A DNA stretch of 64,000 nucleotides from Heliopora coerulea. Lineage: Eukaryota > Cnidaria > Anthozoa > Scleralcyonacea > Helioporidae. How positions within the stretch are numbered: the first letter of the stretch is position 1; every line of letters starts with the position of its first letter. Below the pieces are notes generated by a model. It searched no databases, was not told the origin of the DNA, and worked only from the letters and a program-made list of their open reading frames with translations. Of the stretch, positions 47,746 to 59,471 are shown in pieces. Location of the stretch: the NCBI GenBank assembly GCA_030142905.1, contig JASJOG010000104.1, positions 645,001-709,000 on the forward strand, written 5' to 3'. The translations under genes and the position numbers were made by a program.

Positions 47746-48918
47746 CAAATGGCACACTTGATAATCTGCCTCTACGTCTGTATGTCTTTGTGTCCTTGCA
47801 CTTACGTCCATATTTGCTGTATGCAAGTAATGTTTACAACTCGAGCGGCCGTGTTGTATTGAATGGACAATCACGAGCCGAGAGCGAGTGGTTATATATC
47901 CAGTACAACTCGGACGCGAATATTGTAAACAACTTATGAAACAAAAGATGGAAACATTCATGTTCTCCAAAAATGGTGAAGATTCTAGCGACTTTTGTCG
48001 AGAAAAAAGCACGAAAACTTTATGAAGAGCAGTGTAATACAACTACTAGTGGTTGTATCACATTTACAACAACTGAATAAACTTTAAATTCTTTTGTTTT
48101 CCCTCATGAATTATTAATACGTTTTATAGGTATGTATGTTTGTATGGGCATGCGTGTTTGCGTCTGTATGTCTTTTTGTCTGCTTATTTGTCTACCTGTC
48201 TGTCAGTCTGTCCGTCCAGATGGATGGATAAATGGACGAAGTGGCCTTGATCCTAGCCTACTTACTTGTACACACTCCGATAATTTACTTCCAGCCTCTT
48301 CAGAAGATACAAAACATTGTAAGGTGTCCACGAAACAAAGAATGCCACCAGAGTAACGAACAACATTTTGACAAGCCCTTGCCTAGCTCGATATGCCGAG
48401 ATATTTCTTTGAATTTCCCCAGGGATCACTCGCCTAAGTCTTCGTATGACAACAGAGTAGAAACCGATGACAGCGATCAATGGTACAGCGTACAACAACA
48501 TGACAATACATATGCCGTAGATATTCTTTGATCTTAAACTTGGCCATTTGTGAGTGCAATCACAGCTCAGCTGGTTATCTGCTTTATCTTCGTCAGGTCT
48601 TGACCCACAGTAGTAAAGTGTTGGAAAATAAATACTAAATGACATCAGCCATATTGAAGGTATGATCCATTTCAAGCGATCCTTCACGTCTGGAAAATGC
48701 ATTGGTTTACAAACAGCACAGTATCGTTCATAAGCGATGACAGTTAGGGTGAGGACCGATGAGCCGTACGGAATATTGACCATGTTTATTTGAAATTTAC
48801 AGCCAACGTCACCTGGACAATCATTAAGAACAACGTTGTTTAGACAAGTCTCCGTATTAAAAATGTCTCAAGAATAACAAAAAGAACGGTTTTAGCAAAA
48901 TGTGAACGTTTTATAGTA

Positions 48919-49163
48919 AAAAGACAAATCCCAAAAAACAACGACATCTTGAAAACCCGAGATCTGAGTCCATAACAAGACGATGAATGATTACAATGGT
49001 ATCAGTCGACTTTATTGCAAAGTCATTGCTAAATGCAAAAGTTTCGATTTGACAATGACTTTGCAATAAAGTCGACACTATCATCGCGATCACTCGTCCT
49101 CTTGTTGACTCAAATATTGGGTTTTCGAGATGTCATTGTTTTTCGGAATTTGTTTTTTACTTT
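48919..49163. repeat. Fold-back element of the GACTTTATTTCAAAGTC family
   Basis: Arms (AAAGACAAATCCCAAAAAAC, AACGACATCTTGAAAACCCG; complement GGGTTTTCGAGATGTCATTG, TTTTTCGGAATTTG) enclose two inverted copies of GACTTTGCAATAAAGTCGAC. These inner stems correspond to a decayed hammerhead helix II like that at 63787-63824. In the intron after exon 1 of GPCR copy 1. Confidence 0.75.
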
Positions 49164-49818
49164 ATTTGATGAAATTGTCTGCTGCCACCGGGTTATTAAC
49201 GTTGTAAGCTGGTGGGATGAATACGGGTCCCCAAACGATAAAAATATTTCATGAAAATGCTGAAAACGAGAAATTTGGAAAAGGTTGATTGATTTTGCTT
49301 GCCAAACTTCAAGTCCAGACCACCCCTGATAGTATAATTGCTATAGTTTTCACCATAGAGCCCTTACTAAAAAAGTTATTTATGGTTTGGAGTCTGTGCT
49401 TTAAATTACATTGTGAGCCCGTCTATCATTGTCCACCAGACTATGACAGAGAGTGCACGTCACTCCTATTTTTAATTAAGAAAGAGTTAATTCAGGTTTG
49501 TGTACCTACCGATGTCCAAATTCTTCACAACAAAATCAACCACTTGAAAAATGGAAGATAGGCTAGGAGGAGGTCCGACACGGCTAAGTTGACGAGTAAA
49601 TAATTCGTAATATCATGCATTCTTTGGTTCACTTTGACCGTCCAACAAACCAGCCCGTTTCCAACGATGGCAAACGTGAGGACAACGATGTAGACAAATA
49701 GAAAAGCCGGAATTGAGGAAAGTTGATTGTAGATATCGTTGGTATGGTTACCAACTGAGGAGAAATTGGATTTGTTTCCCAGGAATGTCTTCAGTTTCTC
49801 TGTTACGTTAACGGACAT

Positions 49819-50436
49819 CTCCGTAGTCCTTTGGACTACTCAAGAACACTTCAACAATTTTGGTTTACTTTCATACGTCATGCGCTGATGACAGCTTTTT
49901 GGAAAAATTGTGTCTGTGCATTGCTGCAGTTTTAATTAAATATTTCTATAAGAATGGAAGATAAAAAGCTTAACGTGTAAATAAAGTGATTGTGTAGCGG
50001 TCACGTTGTCACACAGTACGAGGAACTGGGAAAGGAGTATTGACATCCTTCCATTGAAATATTTTCAGCTTTACGTGAGCGTGAGACATAACGTCAGAAT
50101 CTCACTATCCCAAAGTAGAGGAGTATTAAAGGTTCACAAGTTGAGCCGGGTTAATTAAAATAAACTTAAATTGAACTTCTTTTTTTGCGAAAAAATGAGC
50201 TTAAGTCACCTTGATTAATTTCCCAACGGTTTATTACTTTGAAAAGTAATATTACTCTATAGCGAAATTGCTAAAGTTATTTTACCACTTTTAACCAATC
50301 ATATGACAGCAATTTTTTAGATATGTGCGTTCAGTAAAGAAAATATTGATTCGTATGTAATTTAGAATTAGAATGTACTAGTGTGTTTTTCATACAGTGA
50401 TATAAATAATATATAGGATGCTGCTCAGTCAGCGTT
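49819..50436. other. Flank upstream of GPCR copy 1
   Basis: Presumed 5' UTR and promoter of copy 1; AT-rich, no clear TATA box or repeats seen. Confidence 0.3.
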
Positions 50437-50834
50437 CAGTGGCGTAACGAGGTAAATTGCCGCCAGGGGAGGGAGTGGAAAATGCCGCCCCCCCCTCAAC
50501 AAAAGAGAAAAGAAAGAACAAAACAAGACTCAAAAAGGAGGCATGCACAGAGAATATTCTATCGAAAAATGGAACGTTCTTTCTCCACTATGTACATTAA
50601 TTCAAATTACTAACCAGCGCTCATGCGTGAACTTATGTAAACTTTGCTGTTCAACTGCTATCAATCTTCAAATAAATAGTAATCAGTTGGTTTTACGTTC
50701 GTCTATCAACAACACGAGAATGACTTAAAATGTAGGTCAACGTTTTCAGGACACTGATGGCCGAAAATGCCTCCCCTCCAAAAAGTGCCGCCCAGGGCAT
50801 CTGCACCGATTCTTCCTTCCTCGTTACGCCACTG
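50437..50834. mobile_element. Non-autonomous DNA transposon with CAGTGGCGTAACGAGG ends
   Basis: The left terminus CAGTGGCGTAACGAGG is the exact reverse complement of the right terminus CCTCGTTACGCCACTG, 398 bp apart. Subterminal C/G-rich blocks (GCCGCCAGGGG; GTGCCGCCCAGGG) also match inversely. No coding capacity. hAT-like by its CAG(T/G)G start. Confidence 0.82.
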
Positions 50835-51525
50835 CCCTTGTTCAATTATCTATGAAAAGAGAAACGGTTCGTGGACTGCCGGAGATTAACTAAATTCTGT
50901 GTATCAGGCGAATTCAGTCTGTGGTCTTTATTGTTTCTTTTCACTTACGAAAAAATTATGAATGCGAACAAAGAGGCAAAGTCAAACGCAGTGGATCGCA
51001 TATTTTTACCTCACGAGTTTTTAACGAAATTGTGGAGTTATTTCGAAAGTGCAATTGCATGCAAATAATTATCTTGTTTTTCCCAGCTCCTTTCAAAATT
51101 GCGTTATTTGAAAAGGAACTTCCAGTAAACGAGACAAGTTGAAAGCACTCTTGAAAAAAGTAATCTTATAAATTGTTCGTAGTCGTTACAAAGAGCCAAG
51201 CTTTTGCAACGAAATTTAATTTAAAAATGAGGTTCATATTGGTCAATAATTTACGTAACTTCAATTTAAGATAATTTAAGTGTAATCAGTAACTGTAAGA
51301 CTAGAACCAACAATATTGTGTCATACTTTAGAGTTAGTCTCTCAGCCGAGTATTTGGAGTTTGTTAGGTGGTAATTCACTCGTCTCTTTTTTCCATGAAA
51401 GGGATTCCTATAAACTCTGGAAAATTCTCCGCATTGGGCCACCGCTATAGGACCTTCGATACATTTTGCATTTTAAGGTAACTGTGATAAAAACGTAAAG
51501 TTACTTCCACTGTGCAGGGTTTCTT

Positions 51526-54500
51526 CTAAGCTACGTCCTCCACGTTTGTGGGCCTCGTTAAGCGAGTGGTCGGCGTTCGACTTGAAAATACTCTTGCGAT
51601 CTTCGGAAAATGGCAGTAACGACAGCAACACAGCACAGACTTGAATCCTTGCCGGAAGTTCTTGCTCAAAAGGCAGTAAATGATTGGATTGTAGGCGCAG
51701 TTTAAGAAACCTAGTAGGAGAGATGGGTACCATACGAATCTACAAGGAAAATGTAAGAAAAAGGAAAAAAGGTTCAACGTTAAACAGTAATTTAAAGTCA
51801 TTAGAATTTGTGTTTCAATTTCATGTGTGAAAAATATCATGCATGTACCAAGATTTCACATGTGAAATTTTGAACCACGTCATTTCACATGTGAATCAGA
51901 TATTTCTCAATTTGAAACAGACATCTCATTAAATTTCTAACTCAGATATATGAGTTTAGGTAGTCATCGGGAGCGAATTATGAGAATTCAAAATTATAGT
52001 ATTCTGAAATGGCATTTTCTTCGGTTTTAGGCCTCCATAGCGCCGTGATGAGCAAAATGTGACGCTTTTAAGTCTGAAATTCGAACAGTAGATTGAATCA
52101 TATTTACGAAGAAATAACCTCCATTGAGGGAATAAGAAAGAAAAAGTGCAGGAACAAGTGCTAAAACAAATTATAGTGGAAGAAATTTCCATTGACTTCT
52201 GAGCACAATATTTGCAGCTGTGTCGACCAGTGGCGTAACGGAACTACTGGGGGCCCTTAGGTAATTTTCGTTCGAGGGCCCCCGTCACCCCCTTAGTATA
52301 GACATATATTTCAAGACTTTAATCTCAGTTGTCTTTACAGAATCATCAGGGGCTCCTCAGACGTCGGGGGCGCTTAGGAGTTGCTCTAACCCTGACCATA
52401 GTCCTTTACACCACTAGTCTCGACTGCCTGTGTTACTTATATAATAGTCTCATATTCATTATTTTAACTCCACTTACTTGTAAATACTTCGAAAATTCAC
52501 TTGGAACTTCTTAAGAAGAAACAAGACATTGTAAGGAGTCCACGAAACAAAAAACAAAACTATGGTAACCAGGAGCATTTTTACAACTCCTTGTCTGGAC
52601 TGATATGTTGAGATATTTCCTTCACCTTCTCCAGGAATTACCTCCCTCAATCTGCGAATGACAGCAGAGTAGAAACCAATGATAGTGACCAGTGGGATAG
52701 CGTACAACGCCACGAAAATAAATATACCGTAGATATCATGTGTTCTTAGACTTGGCCATCGATACACGCAGTTACAGCTCAGTTGGTTATTTTCTCCAAC
52801 TCTTGACCCACAGTAATAAATCATTGGGGAATAAATACCGATGGATATAATCCATATTGAAGGAATGATCCATTTTATGCGGTCTTTAACATCTTGAAAA
52901 TGCATTGGTTTACACACAGCACAGTATCGTTCATAAGCAACAACTGCTAAGGTGAGGATCGAAGAGCCGTACGGAATATTGTAGGTGTTGATTTGAAATT
53001 TACAGCCAACATCACCTAGAACGTTAATAAGAGCAAAATTTGGCGCATTTTACCATCAACACATAGAGAGACATTCTCACCCAAATATAAGACGTTTAAT
53101 TTCACATTGTCAGCCATAGTGATAGTTAAACTGAGATTGTCTCAGAATCTGGGACATTAATTGGCAAAAACTCTAATAATTCGTGAGGAAAATATAAAGG
53201 AAAATCATAACCTTGTCGCGTTTTTAAATGTAATAAAAAACACGCTCACTTTTCTCTTCAAATTTTTTCGGCTTAGAAAGCATTAATGGTGAAACTTTCT
53301 TCGCGAATTAGCGTATTGAGGGGTTCATTTTTGAATTCATGTTAAAAAACTCGTAGTATATATGCGTGTTATATGGCATCTAAAACACTCGGCTATCACC
53401 TCGAGTTTTAAATCCGGTAAAGCACTCCTGCTCGATTTTTAAAATTGTTACGAGCCGGTCCCTATTAAATTATGTGGCTGCTTTTGGTTCAATTTGCTCG
53501 CAACAAAGAATACAAAACCATCTATATTTTCAACTATTTATTTTATTATATCTGAATTGTTAAAGATTAGTATCTTTATTCTTTCTAACTTTGAAGTATG
53601 TATTATACTGCTGTGAGACTGAGCACAACTCTTACAAGCCCGGAGCTGGCTCTCAATTTCGGGGGGGCACTGCCGCACACATAGCCGCGACGTGGACCAA
53701 AAATTGAGCTGGGGGTCTGTAGTCGTCTCTGGGGGGGTTGTTCCCGAGGGGATCCTGGTCGCATTCTGGGGAAATTTTATAAATACGTTTTTCTTTTTTT
53801 TTGTTTGTAGAGAGGGCACGACTTCCATTATATTGTGGTTGGGGGGCACTGCCCCCGCAGGCCCCCCCTCAGCTCCGGGCCCGAACTCTTAGCACTCCGT
53901 ACGCTCTTTGGAATTCGGTTCTGTTGATTTTTTTACGACTTTGACTTTTTGGTTCGGTTTCTTCGGCTCTGTTGATTTGTTTGGTTCTTGACTTTGATAA
54001 TTTCTTTTAAGACTTCGGTTCGTAATGATGTTATTCAGGCTAACGCCTTATGTATAATACATACACTGCTGAGTTGTGCTCTGCCTTTTATACGTCTAGC
54101 TAGGGGAAGAAACTATAGACTATTTTCTTTACGTTAAATAGTGCGTGAAAGCTTGTTTCAGCACAGGATGTTCGTTACGTTATCTTGTGGGCTAAGGCGT
54201 TTTCCTGTTGCGTTTTGAGGTTTAACTATTTCCTCACTCATGCACGAAAGCAAATTACTGATGCACGAAAGCAATATATCCTAAATATAATATCTACTAT
54301 ACTGCCAAGTATATCTCATACATGTAACAAAATATTAATTTAAATGCCGATAAATACTCATTATAATACTAAACTTTCACACCGGACCTCGTTTCACAAC
54401 AGACCGAAGACCTATTTCGAAAATGGCGTATTGTCTTATACCTTGCATACGATTTTTGGCTTGCCCATAGGGGTAGGCTTTTATCGATTGTGCTAGTAAA

Positions 54501-55887
54501 AGTAGCAATTCATACTACTAGCACTGCTCGTTTTCAGTAACCAAAATTATGCTAAAATTATGCTCGTTTTCCAAAATTATGCTTCTTTTTCTGAAATTAT
54601 GCTTTCATAAATTAACTTTAAAAGCTCGAAATTAAATACTTGTTTTTTTATGTAGCAAAGAAAGCAAAACATGTCATTGTTTCCAATGTTGTCTAGCTTT
54701 TAACAGATTGCTCCTTATCTCTTGAAATGTTTTTAATACAACACAAAATTGCACTGATGGCTTGCTATCTTTGTTAGTGTCCTCAAAAAGTTCCCCGCTG
54801 CATTACACTTGCTTGCAAGCAATCAAGTTAAAGAAAATCCATTGAATCGACAGAAAGGTTGGAAAAAAACCATATAACAGCAGTTCAGTTAAATTTAAAC
54901 ATTTTGTTTCGACTTTGAGAGCGTGGACTGGATCGGAACTAAAGTTCCGGTGAACCCACTAAGGCCCACTAAGGCCCACTAACATAAGGTTGAAAAAAGC
55001 TTTAAAATTAACTCAATATAAGCAAAACGTGACTTACTGGAGAGTTACGATCTTAGTAATGTGCTCTGTAACTGATAGAAATATACCGGTTATACTAGCA
55101 ATGCTACTTCCACAAAAAATGGCAAAAATGTGCTCGTTTTCCCTAATTATGCCAAAAAATGTGCCAGAACAATCGATAAAAGCCTAGATGGGGGACTGAA
55201 AACGAGGATGCTGACCCAGCCAGCTTTTGTCATCGCGCAAATATCATTTCCGCGAAATGTGTTGTGTCGAATGTCACGATGTGGTCAAATAAACTCGGTA
55301 AAGTCAATTTGATGATTATTTTTTCTCGCGATAATATTAACGGATTCCGAAGTACCCTGTACTTCTTCGGTATAGATGTCTCAATGGATGTCAAAAAACA
55401 TAGCTATTAATTGCTTCTGCACAGCGGTGAACCACAATCTGCTGTTGGTATATCCGCTCATGCGACTAACTACGTTATACTCTACCAAACATAACAAGCA
55501 ACAACCCCACTCTTGTTACACAACATCCCCACAATAACACTCACCAAGGTGCAAATTCTTCACCGCGAAGTCAATCACTTGAAACACTGACGATAGCGCC
55601 AAGAGAAGGTCCGACACTGCCAAGTTGACCAACAAATAATTTGTAATATCATGCATTCTTCGGTTCACTTTTACTATCCAACAAACCAGACAGTTTCCAA
55701 CGATCGCAAACATTAGGACTATTGCGTAGACAGATAGAAAAGCAGGGGTGGCAAATAATTGATTGTAAGCACCATGGTTGGTGTTGTTGCCGGCTGTAGA
55801 AGAGTTCGAACGGTTTGTCAGGGATGTGTTGAGTTCCTCTGTACGGTCAATGAACGTTTCCATACTTGAGACCAGGTGATTCCTCAA
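51526..55887 (-). CDS. Class A GPCR, copy 2 (3 exons, complete)
   Basis: Minus-strand exons 55887-55545, 53015-52478 and 51739-51526 make 365 codons with matching phases (1 and 2). A start at 55863 (METFIDRTEE) would be eight residues shorter and aligns better with copy 1. The N-terminus carries NTS, NRS, NSS and NNT glycosylation sites. TM1 SVYAIVLMFAIVGNCLVC; TM2 NYLLVNLAVSDLLLALSSVF; disulfide Cys in GDVGCKF; TM3 IPYGSSILTLAVVAYERYC with ERY for DRY; ECL2 NQLSCNC; TM5 VALYAIPLVTIIGFYSAVI; TM6 VLFFVSWTPYNVLFLLKK with S for the usual C of CWxP; TM7 GFLNCAYNPIIYCLLSKNF (NPxxY). The cytoplasmic tail has a CCC cluster (possible palmitoylation). Rhodopsin class, peptide-receptor-like; ligand unknown. 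Confidence 0.92.
52228..52420. mobile_element. Short element with CAGTGGCGTAACGG start
   Basis: Starts CAGTGGCGTAACGGAACTAC and ends AGTCCTTTACACCACTAG. The flanks GTGTCGAC and GTCTCGAC could be an 8-bp target duplication with one mismatch. The internal G-rich block GGGGGCCCTTAGGTAA is paired with GGGGGCGCTTAGGAG. Related to the element at 50437-50834; in an intron of GPCR copy 2. Confidence 0.55.
53168..53465. repeat. Dispersed repeat family R, copy 3
   Basis: AATAATTCGTGAGGAAAATA, TAAAGGAAAATCATAACCTT, TTTTTTCGGCTTAGAAAGCA, AAAACACTCGGCTATCACCT, GGTAAAGCACTCCTGCTCG. In the first intron of GPCR copy 2. Confidence 0.8.
53636..53890. mobile_element. G/C-rich short element with inverted ends
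   Basis: AGCCCGGAGCTGGCTCTCAA at the left and CCCCTCAGCTCCGGGCCCGA at the right are imperfect inverted repeats. The interior has GGGGGGGCACTGCCGC and GGGGGGCACTGCCCCC. Looks like a non-autonomous DNA transposon in the first intron of GPCR copy 2. Confidence 0.55.
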
Positions 55888-56860
55888 AGAGAACGATTCA
55901 CCAATATTTGTTGCAGCAGTAGTCAGCTGTGATGAATACTTGTCATGGACAGCGTGTCAATGAAGTGTTTCTCTTTCAAGGAAGTTCTTAAACTAGAATA
56001 ACGAAAGCGAGGAACGTGCAGGAAATATTGTCGCAAGTTTTGTTTCAGGAAATACTTGATAATATCGTTTCAGCAAAGCGAGGTCAAAAATCGTACAATG
56101 ATCAAATGAACAAACAGGAAATTTCCAAATTCAAATTAAGGGAAAACCCTAAGAACATTCGCTCAAGGGTAAAAAGCTAGTAGGGTTCGGGGACAATGCT
56201 AACACGTCTCCAGAGAGGGCCTCTCATCGGAGTGAAACATTTTGTCTTACTCTGCTGACATCTTTATCGATCTAGCTGGATAGTATTGGGAATTATCAAT
56301 ATTGGAAAGATCAACTAGTGAATGAGTCATACAGTGAAATATGAGCAACCCTAGAATGTTTCGTGGCATGAATTGTCAACACATCTCGGAGTATCCTACG
56401 TTTTCTATAAGTTGTAGTGATAATGAGGAATACTGGTCATGGTAATGGCAGTGAGACAATAACCTGTTCGTAGAAAATTTCTGATTCTTTCGTTGTATAC
56501 ACAACGATATCAATATTCCGTGTTTCTGGCTATGTTAAATACCATAACATCATTGTTATTATAGCTGAATAACATTAACACATAAACAATGTGGTTAATC
56601 ATTGTTTCAATTATGTTTCATACCAGTTATGTTCGGTGGGTTATAAACAACATTGTTTAAACTTGTCATGACAGGAAATCTGTGCACGATGTCACGATGA
56701 AATGATGAAATATTCACCTACACTCATACGTGTTCATATACGTCCATGTTATTTACTGAGGCAGCGAGGCCGCTGAAAACAGTAGCGGTTGACCTTCGCA
56801 CACGGAGAACGCACGGCGCATGAGGCAATGGACTACGAGATGACCGCTGATGATTTCATC
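55888..56860. other. Flank upstream of GPCR copy 2
   Basis: No gene seen. CCAGAGAGGGCCTCTCATCG followed by GAGTGAAACATTTTGTC at about 56210-56250 resembles the helix II and GAAAC half of the hammerhead-like motifs, without CTGATGA. The palindromic AACAATGT/ACATTGTT near 56585-56660 is weak. Confidence 0.35.
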
Positions 56861-59380
56861 CACAGATGATTTCATGGTCAAATTCATCTTCGAAGATGAA
56901 TTTGAAACGGCAACCTTCCTCCCCTGCGTCGAAGACGCTATGGAAATACTCCATGGCATGGACTTTGCCTCGGAAGACGATCGCACCAAGTTAGATATCG
57001 TGCTAAACAAGTTTCAAGAACTATGCTTGGGCGAAACAAACGAGACATATGAGAGATTCGTCTTCAACAGCCGACAGAAGAAAGAAAACGAGACAAAAGA
57101 AAGAAAACGAAACAGTTGACCAGTATGTCACTGCCCTACGAACACTGGCACAAACTTGTAATTTCTGCACTTGTTTACGGGATTCTCTTATACGCGACCG
57201 ACTGGTCATCGGAATCAATGATAGTGCAACCCAGAAGAAGCTATTGCAAGATCGGAAACTTACCTTGTCTAAAGCAATCGAGTTGATCACTGAACCACCA
57301 GTCCTCAAGTACTACAAACCCGTTTTACCGTTGGTTGTGCAGTGTGATGCCAGCGATCATGGATTGGGAGCAGCACTCATCCAAGAAGGAATACCCATCG
57401 CATTTGCAAGTCGAGCATTATCAAATACAGAAAAGCACTATGCTCAAATAGAGAAGGAGCTATTGGTCATCGTTTATGGAACGGAATGTTTCCACCAGTA
57501 TACCTATGGTCGTCCTGTCACAGCAGAGTCAGACTACAAGCCCCTGGAAGTGATTCACAAAAAACCCCTATCTGCAGCTCCTCGACGCCTCCAAAAAATG
57601 ATGCTGAGACTCCATCAATACGACATAACCATCCATTACAAGAAAGGAACAGAAATGTTGCTGGCAGACACCCTCAGCCGCCATCATTTAGAGCATTCCA
57701 TTTGCGATGCTGAAAAAACTCCTGAAAGTGCAGGGGATGTTGAGGATACAGGCAAGCTGGAAGAAATTAATCAGCTGTTGACAAGCGGAACCACGACCAT
57801 CAAGTTCCGAGACGAAACCCAGAAAGATCAAGACCTTCAAACCGTCAAGACATTCATCCAGTCAGGATGGCCCGAAAAACCCACAGGTCTAAAGTCGACA
57901 GTTGCTCCATACTACCACGTCCAAGATGAACTAGCAACCCAAGAAGGCCTTGTGTTCCGAGGAGACCGGCTGGTAATCTTTAAGTCCCTGAGAAGACAGA
58001 TACTAAGCGAACTCCACTCAGCACACCAAGGACTCGAATCTACACTTAGGAGAGCAAGAGAAACCATTTATTGGCCGCATCTGAACGAAGAATTGAAGGA
58101 CTACATTTCTCGATGTGAAATCTGTGACACGTACAACTACAGACAACCAAAACAACCTATCATCACCCATGACACACCAGAACGAGCATGGGCTAAAGTC
58201 GGCTGCGACCTGTTTGAGTTCAACGAGAAATCATACCTGGCCACCGTCGACTACTACTCAAATTTCTTCGAAGTCGACCGCCTCGATCAGCTAACATCGA
58301 AGGATGTGATAAGAAAGCTCAAGCCTCATTTTGCCAGGTACGGCGTACTGGATACGGTAGTAACAGACAACGGGCCGCAGTTTATCAGCGAGGAATTTCA
58401 AGAGTTCTCAACGAAATACGGATTCGAGCATATCCGTACCAGCCCTTACCACCACCAATCCAACGGCAAAGCGGAATCAGCCATCAAGCAAGCCAAGCGA
58501 ATACTGCGAGCGTGCAAGGACATCTGGTGATGACCCGTACCTTGCCCTCCTCACCGTCAGAAACACCCCACAGAGTACTCATGGCACTAGCCCAGCCCAG
58601 CGCCTACTGAACCGTCGCACGAAAACCCGATTGCCCATATCTGAGAAACTACTCAAACCCAAGACCAACCGCTGAGCTGCCGAGCGCATCCGGAGAAGAC
58701 GAGAACTCCAAACAAAATACTATAACCGAGGAGCCAAGGAGCTCTGCCCATTGAAAGAAGGAGATACGGTGAGAATACAGCCAACCCGACCTGGATACAA
58801 GGAGTGGAAAAAGGGAAGAGTCCTACGAAAGGTCGGGATAAGATCATACGAAGTTGAAAATAACCGATACACTTATACTAGGAACAGAAAATTTCTACGA
58901 AAATCAGCGATAGAGGGTAGTGGTGACAACATGGATGAAGAACCGGCCACGCCAGAAGCACTAATACCCGCGGCAACAGCAACAAACACCGCGGAACCGA
59001 TTACCCAACCAACGACTTCTGGCACCGCAAATACAGAGGAGACAACGGAAACAACCAGCGTCGTAGCCAGGACCCGCAGTGGTCGAGTTGTCAAGAAACC
59101 CAGTCGACTCGGGTTCCAAACATAATCAATACCAAATACTTTAGGACATTTGTACATTTAAGTAATACAAAAAAAAGAAAAAAAAAAAAAACAAAGAAAA
59201 AAATCTCAAAGAAGAGGAGATGTTGGTAATAAGTGCTGTTGATATTACGTTGCGCTCGGGCGCGGAGAGTGGAAAGAGTTGAAAGAAATAGCGCGCAAAT
59301 AGACAGAGATTATTCTAGCTTAAGTAAATGAGTGAAGATTGATTAAATGTGACCAAAATATCTGGCATAAAACAGAACAG
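56860..59380 (+). mobile_element. Decayed, internally deleted Ty3/gypsy-type LTR retrotransposon
   Basis: Reading plus: a gag-like fragment (56850-57119, frame shifted by a short purine-rich duplication near 57085), then one frame at 57049-58530. That frame joins gag-like sequence directly to an RNase H domain (QCDASDHGLGAALIQ, TEKHYAQIEKELLVIVYG) and then integrase. The integrase has an HHCC zinc finger with CEICDT and DDE-core segments (VTDNGPQFISEEF, HHQSNGKAESAIKQ). Protease and the polymerase palm are absent. After 58530 the frame is broken, and a C-terminal part resumes at 58751-59125. A purine-rich tract (AAGAAGAGGAGA) ends at 59220 and TGTTGGTAATAAG at 59221 starts a possible 3' LTR of unknown length. 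No 5' LTR found. Not autonomous. Confidence 0.85.
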
Positions 59381-59471
59381 TTTTCCACAACCTCTAAAGA
59401 CTTCGATGAACTATCTTTTTTTCAAAGTCTTATTAAAACCGTGTTTCATTAAATCATTCCGCAATGTAACG

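Larger units (their letters stand above)
46325..49818 (-). pseudogene. Class A GPCR, copy 1, frameshifted in TM2
   Basis: Exons on the minus strand: 49818-49510, 48812-48266, 46541-46325. The N-terminus has N-glycosylation sites (NVT, NKS, NFS, NHT). TM1 reads FLFVYIVVLTFAIVGNGLVC and TM2 starts NYLLVNLAVSDLLLA. One base is then missing near 49574 relative to copy 2, so the frame runs into TGA after FFKWLILL. Exon 1 is 309 nt where phase 1 (310) is needed. Exon 2 is intact: TM3 with YERYCAV (the DRY box), the ECL2 cysteine, TM6 VSWTPYNVLYLLKR. Exon 3 has ACNPVIYCF (NPxxY) and a basic tail. A single lesion means a young pseudogene, an allele or an assembly error. The family resembles rhodopsin-class peptide receptors; the ligand is unknown. 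Confidence 0.85.

Noticed and set aside
47740..48042. Minus-strand frame of 100 codons in GPCR copy 1
   Set aside because: Lies within the intron between exons 2 and 3, has no recognised content and overlaps repeat R sequence.
57486..57713. Second plus-strand frame inside the gypsy-type element
   Set aside because: It is an out-of-frame shadow of the RNase H coding region.
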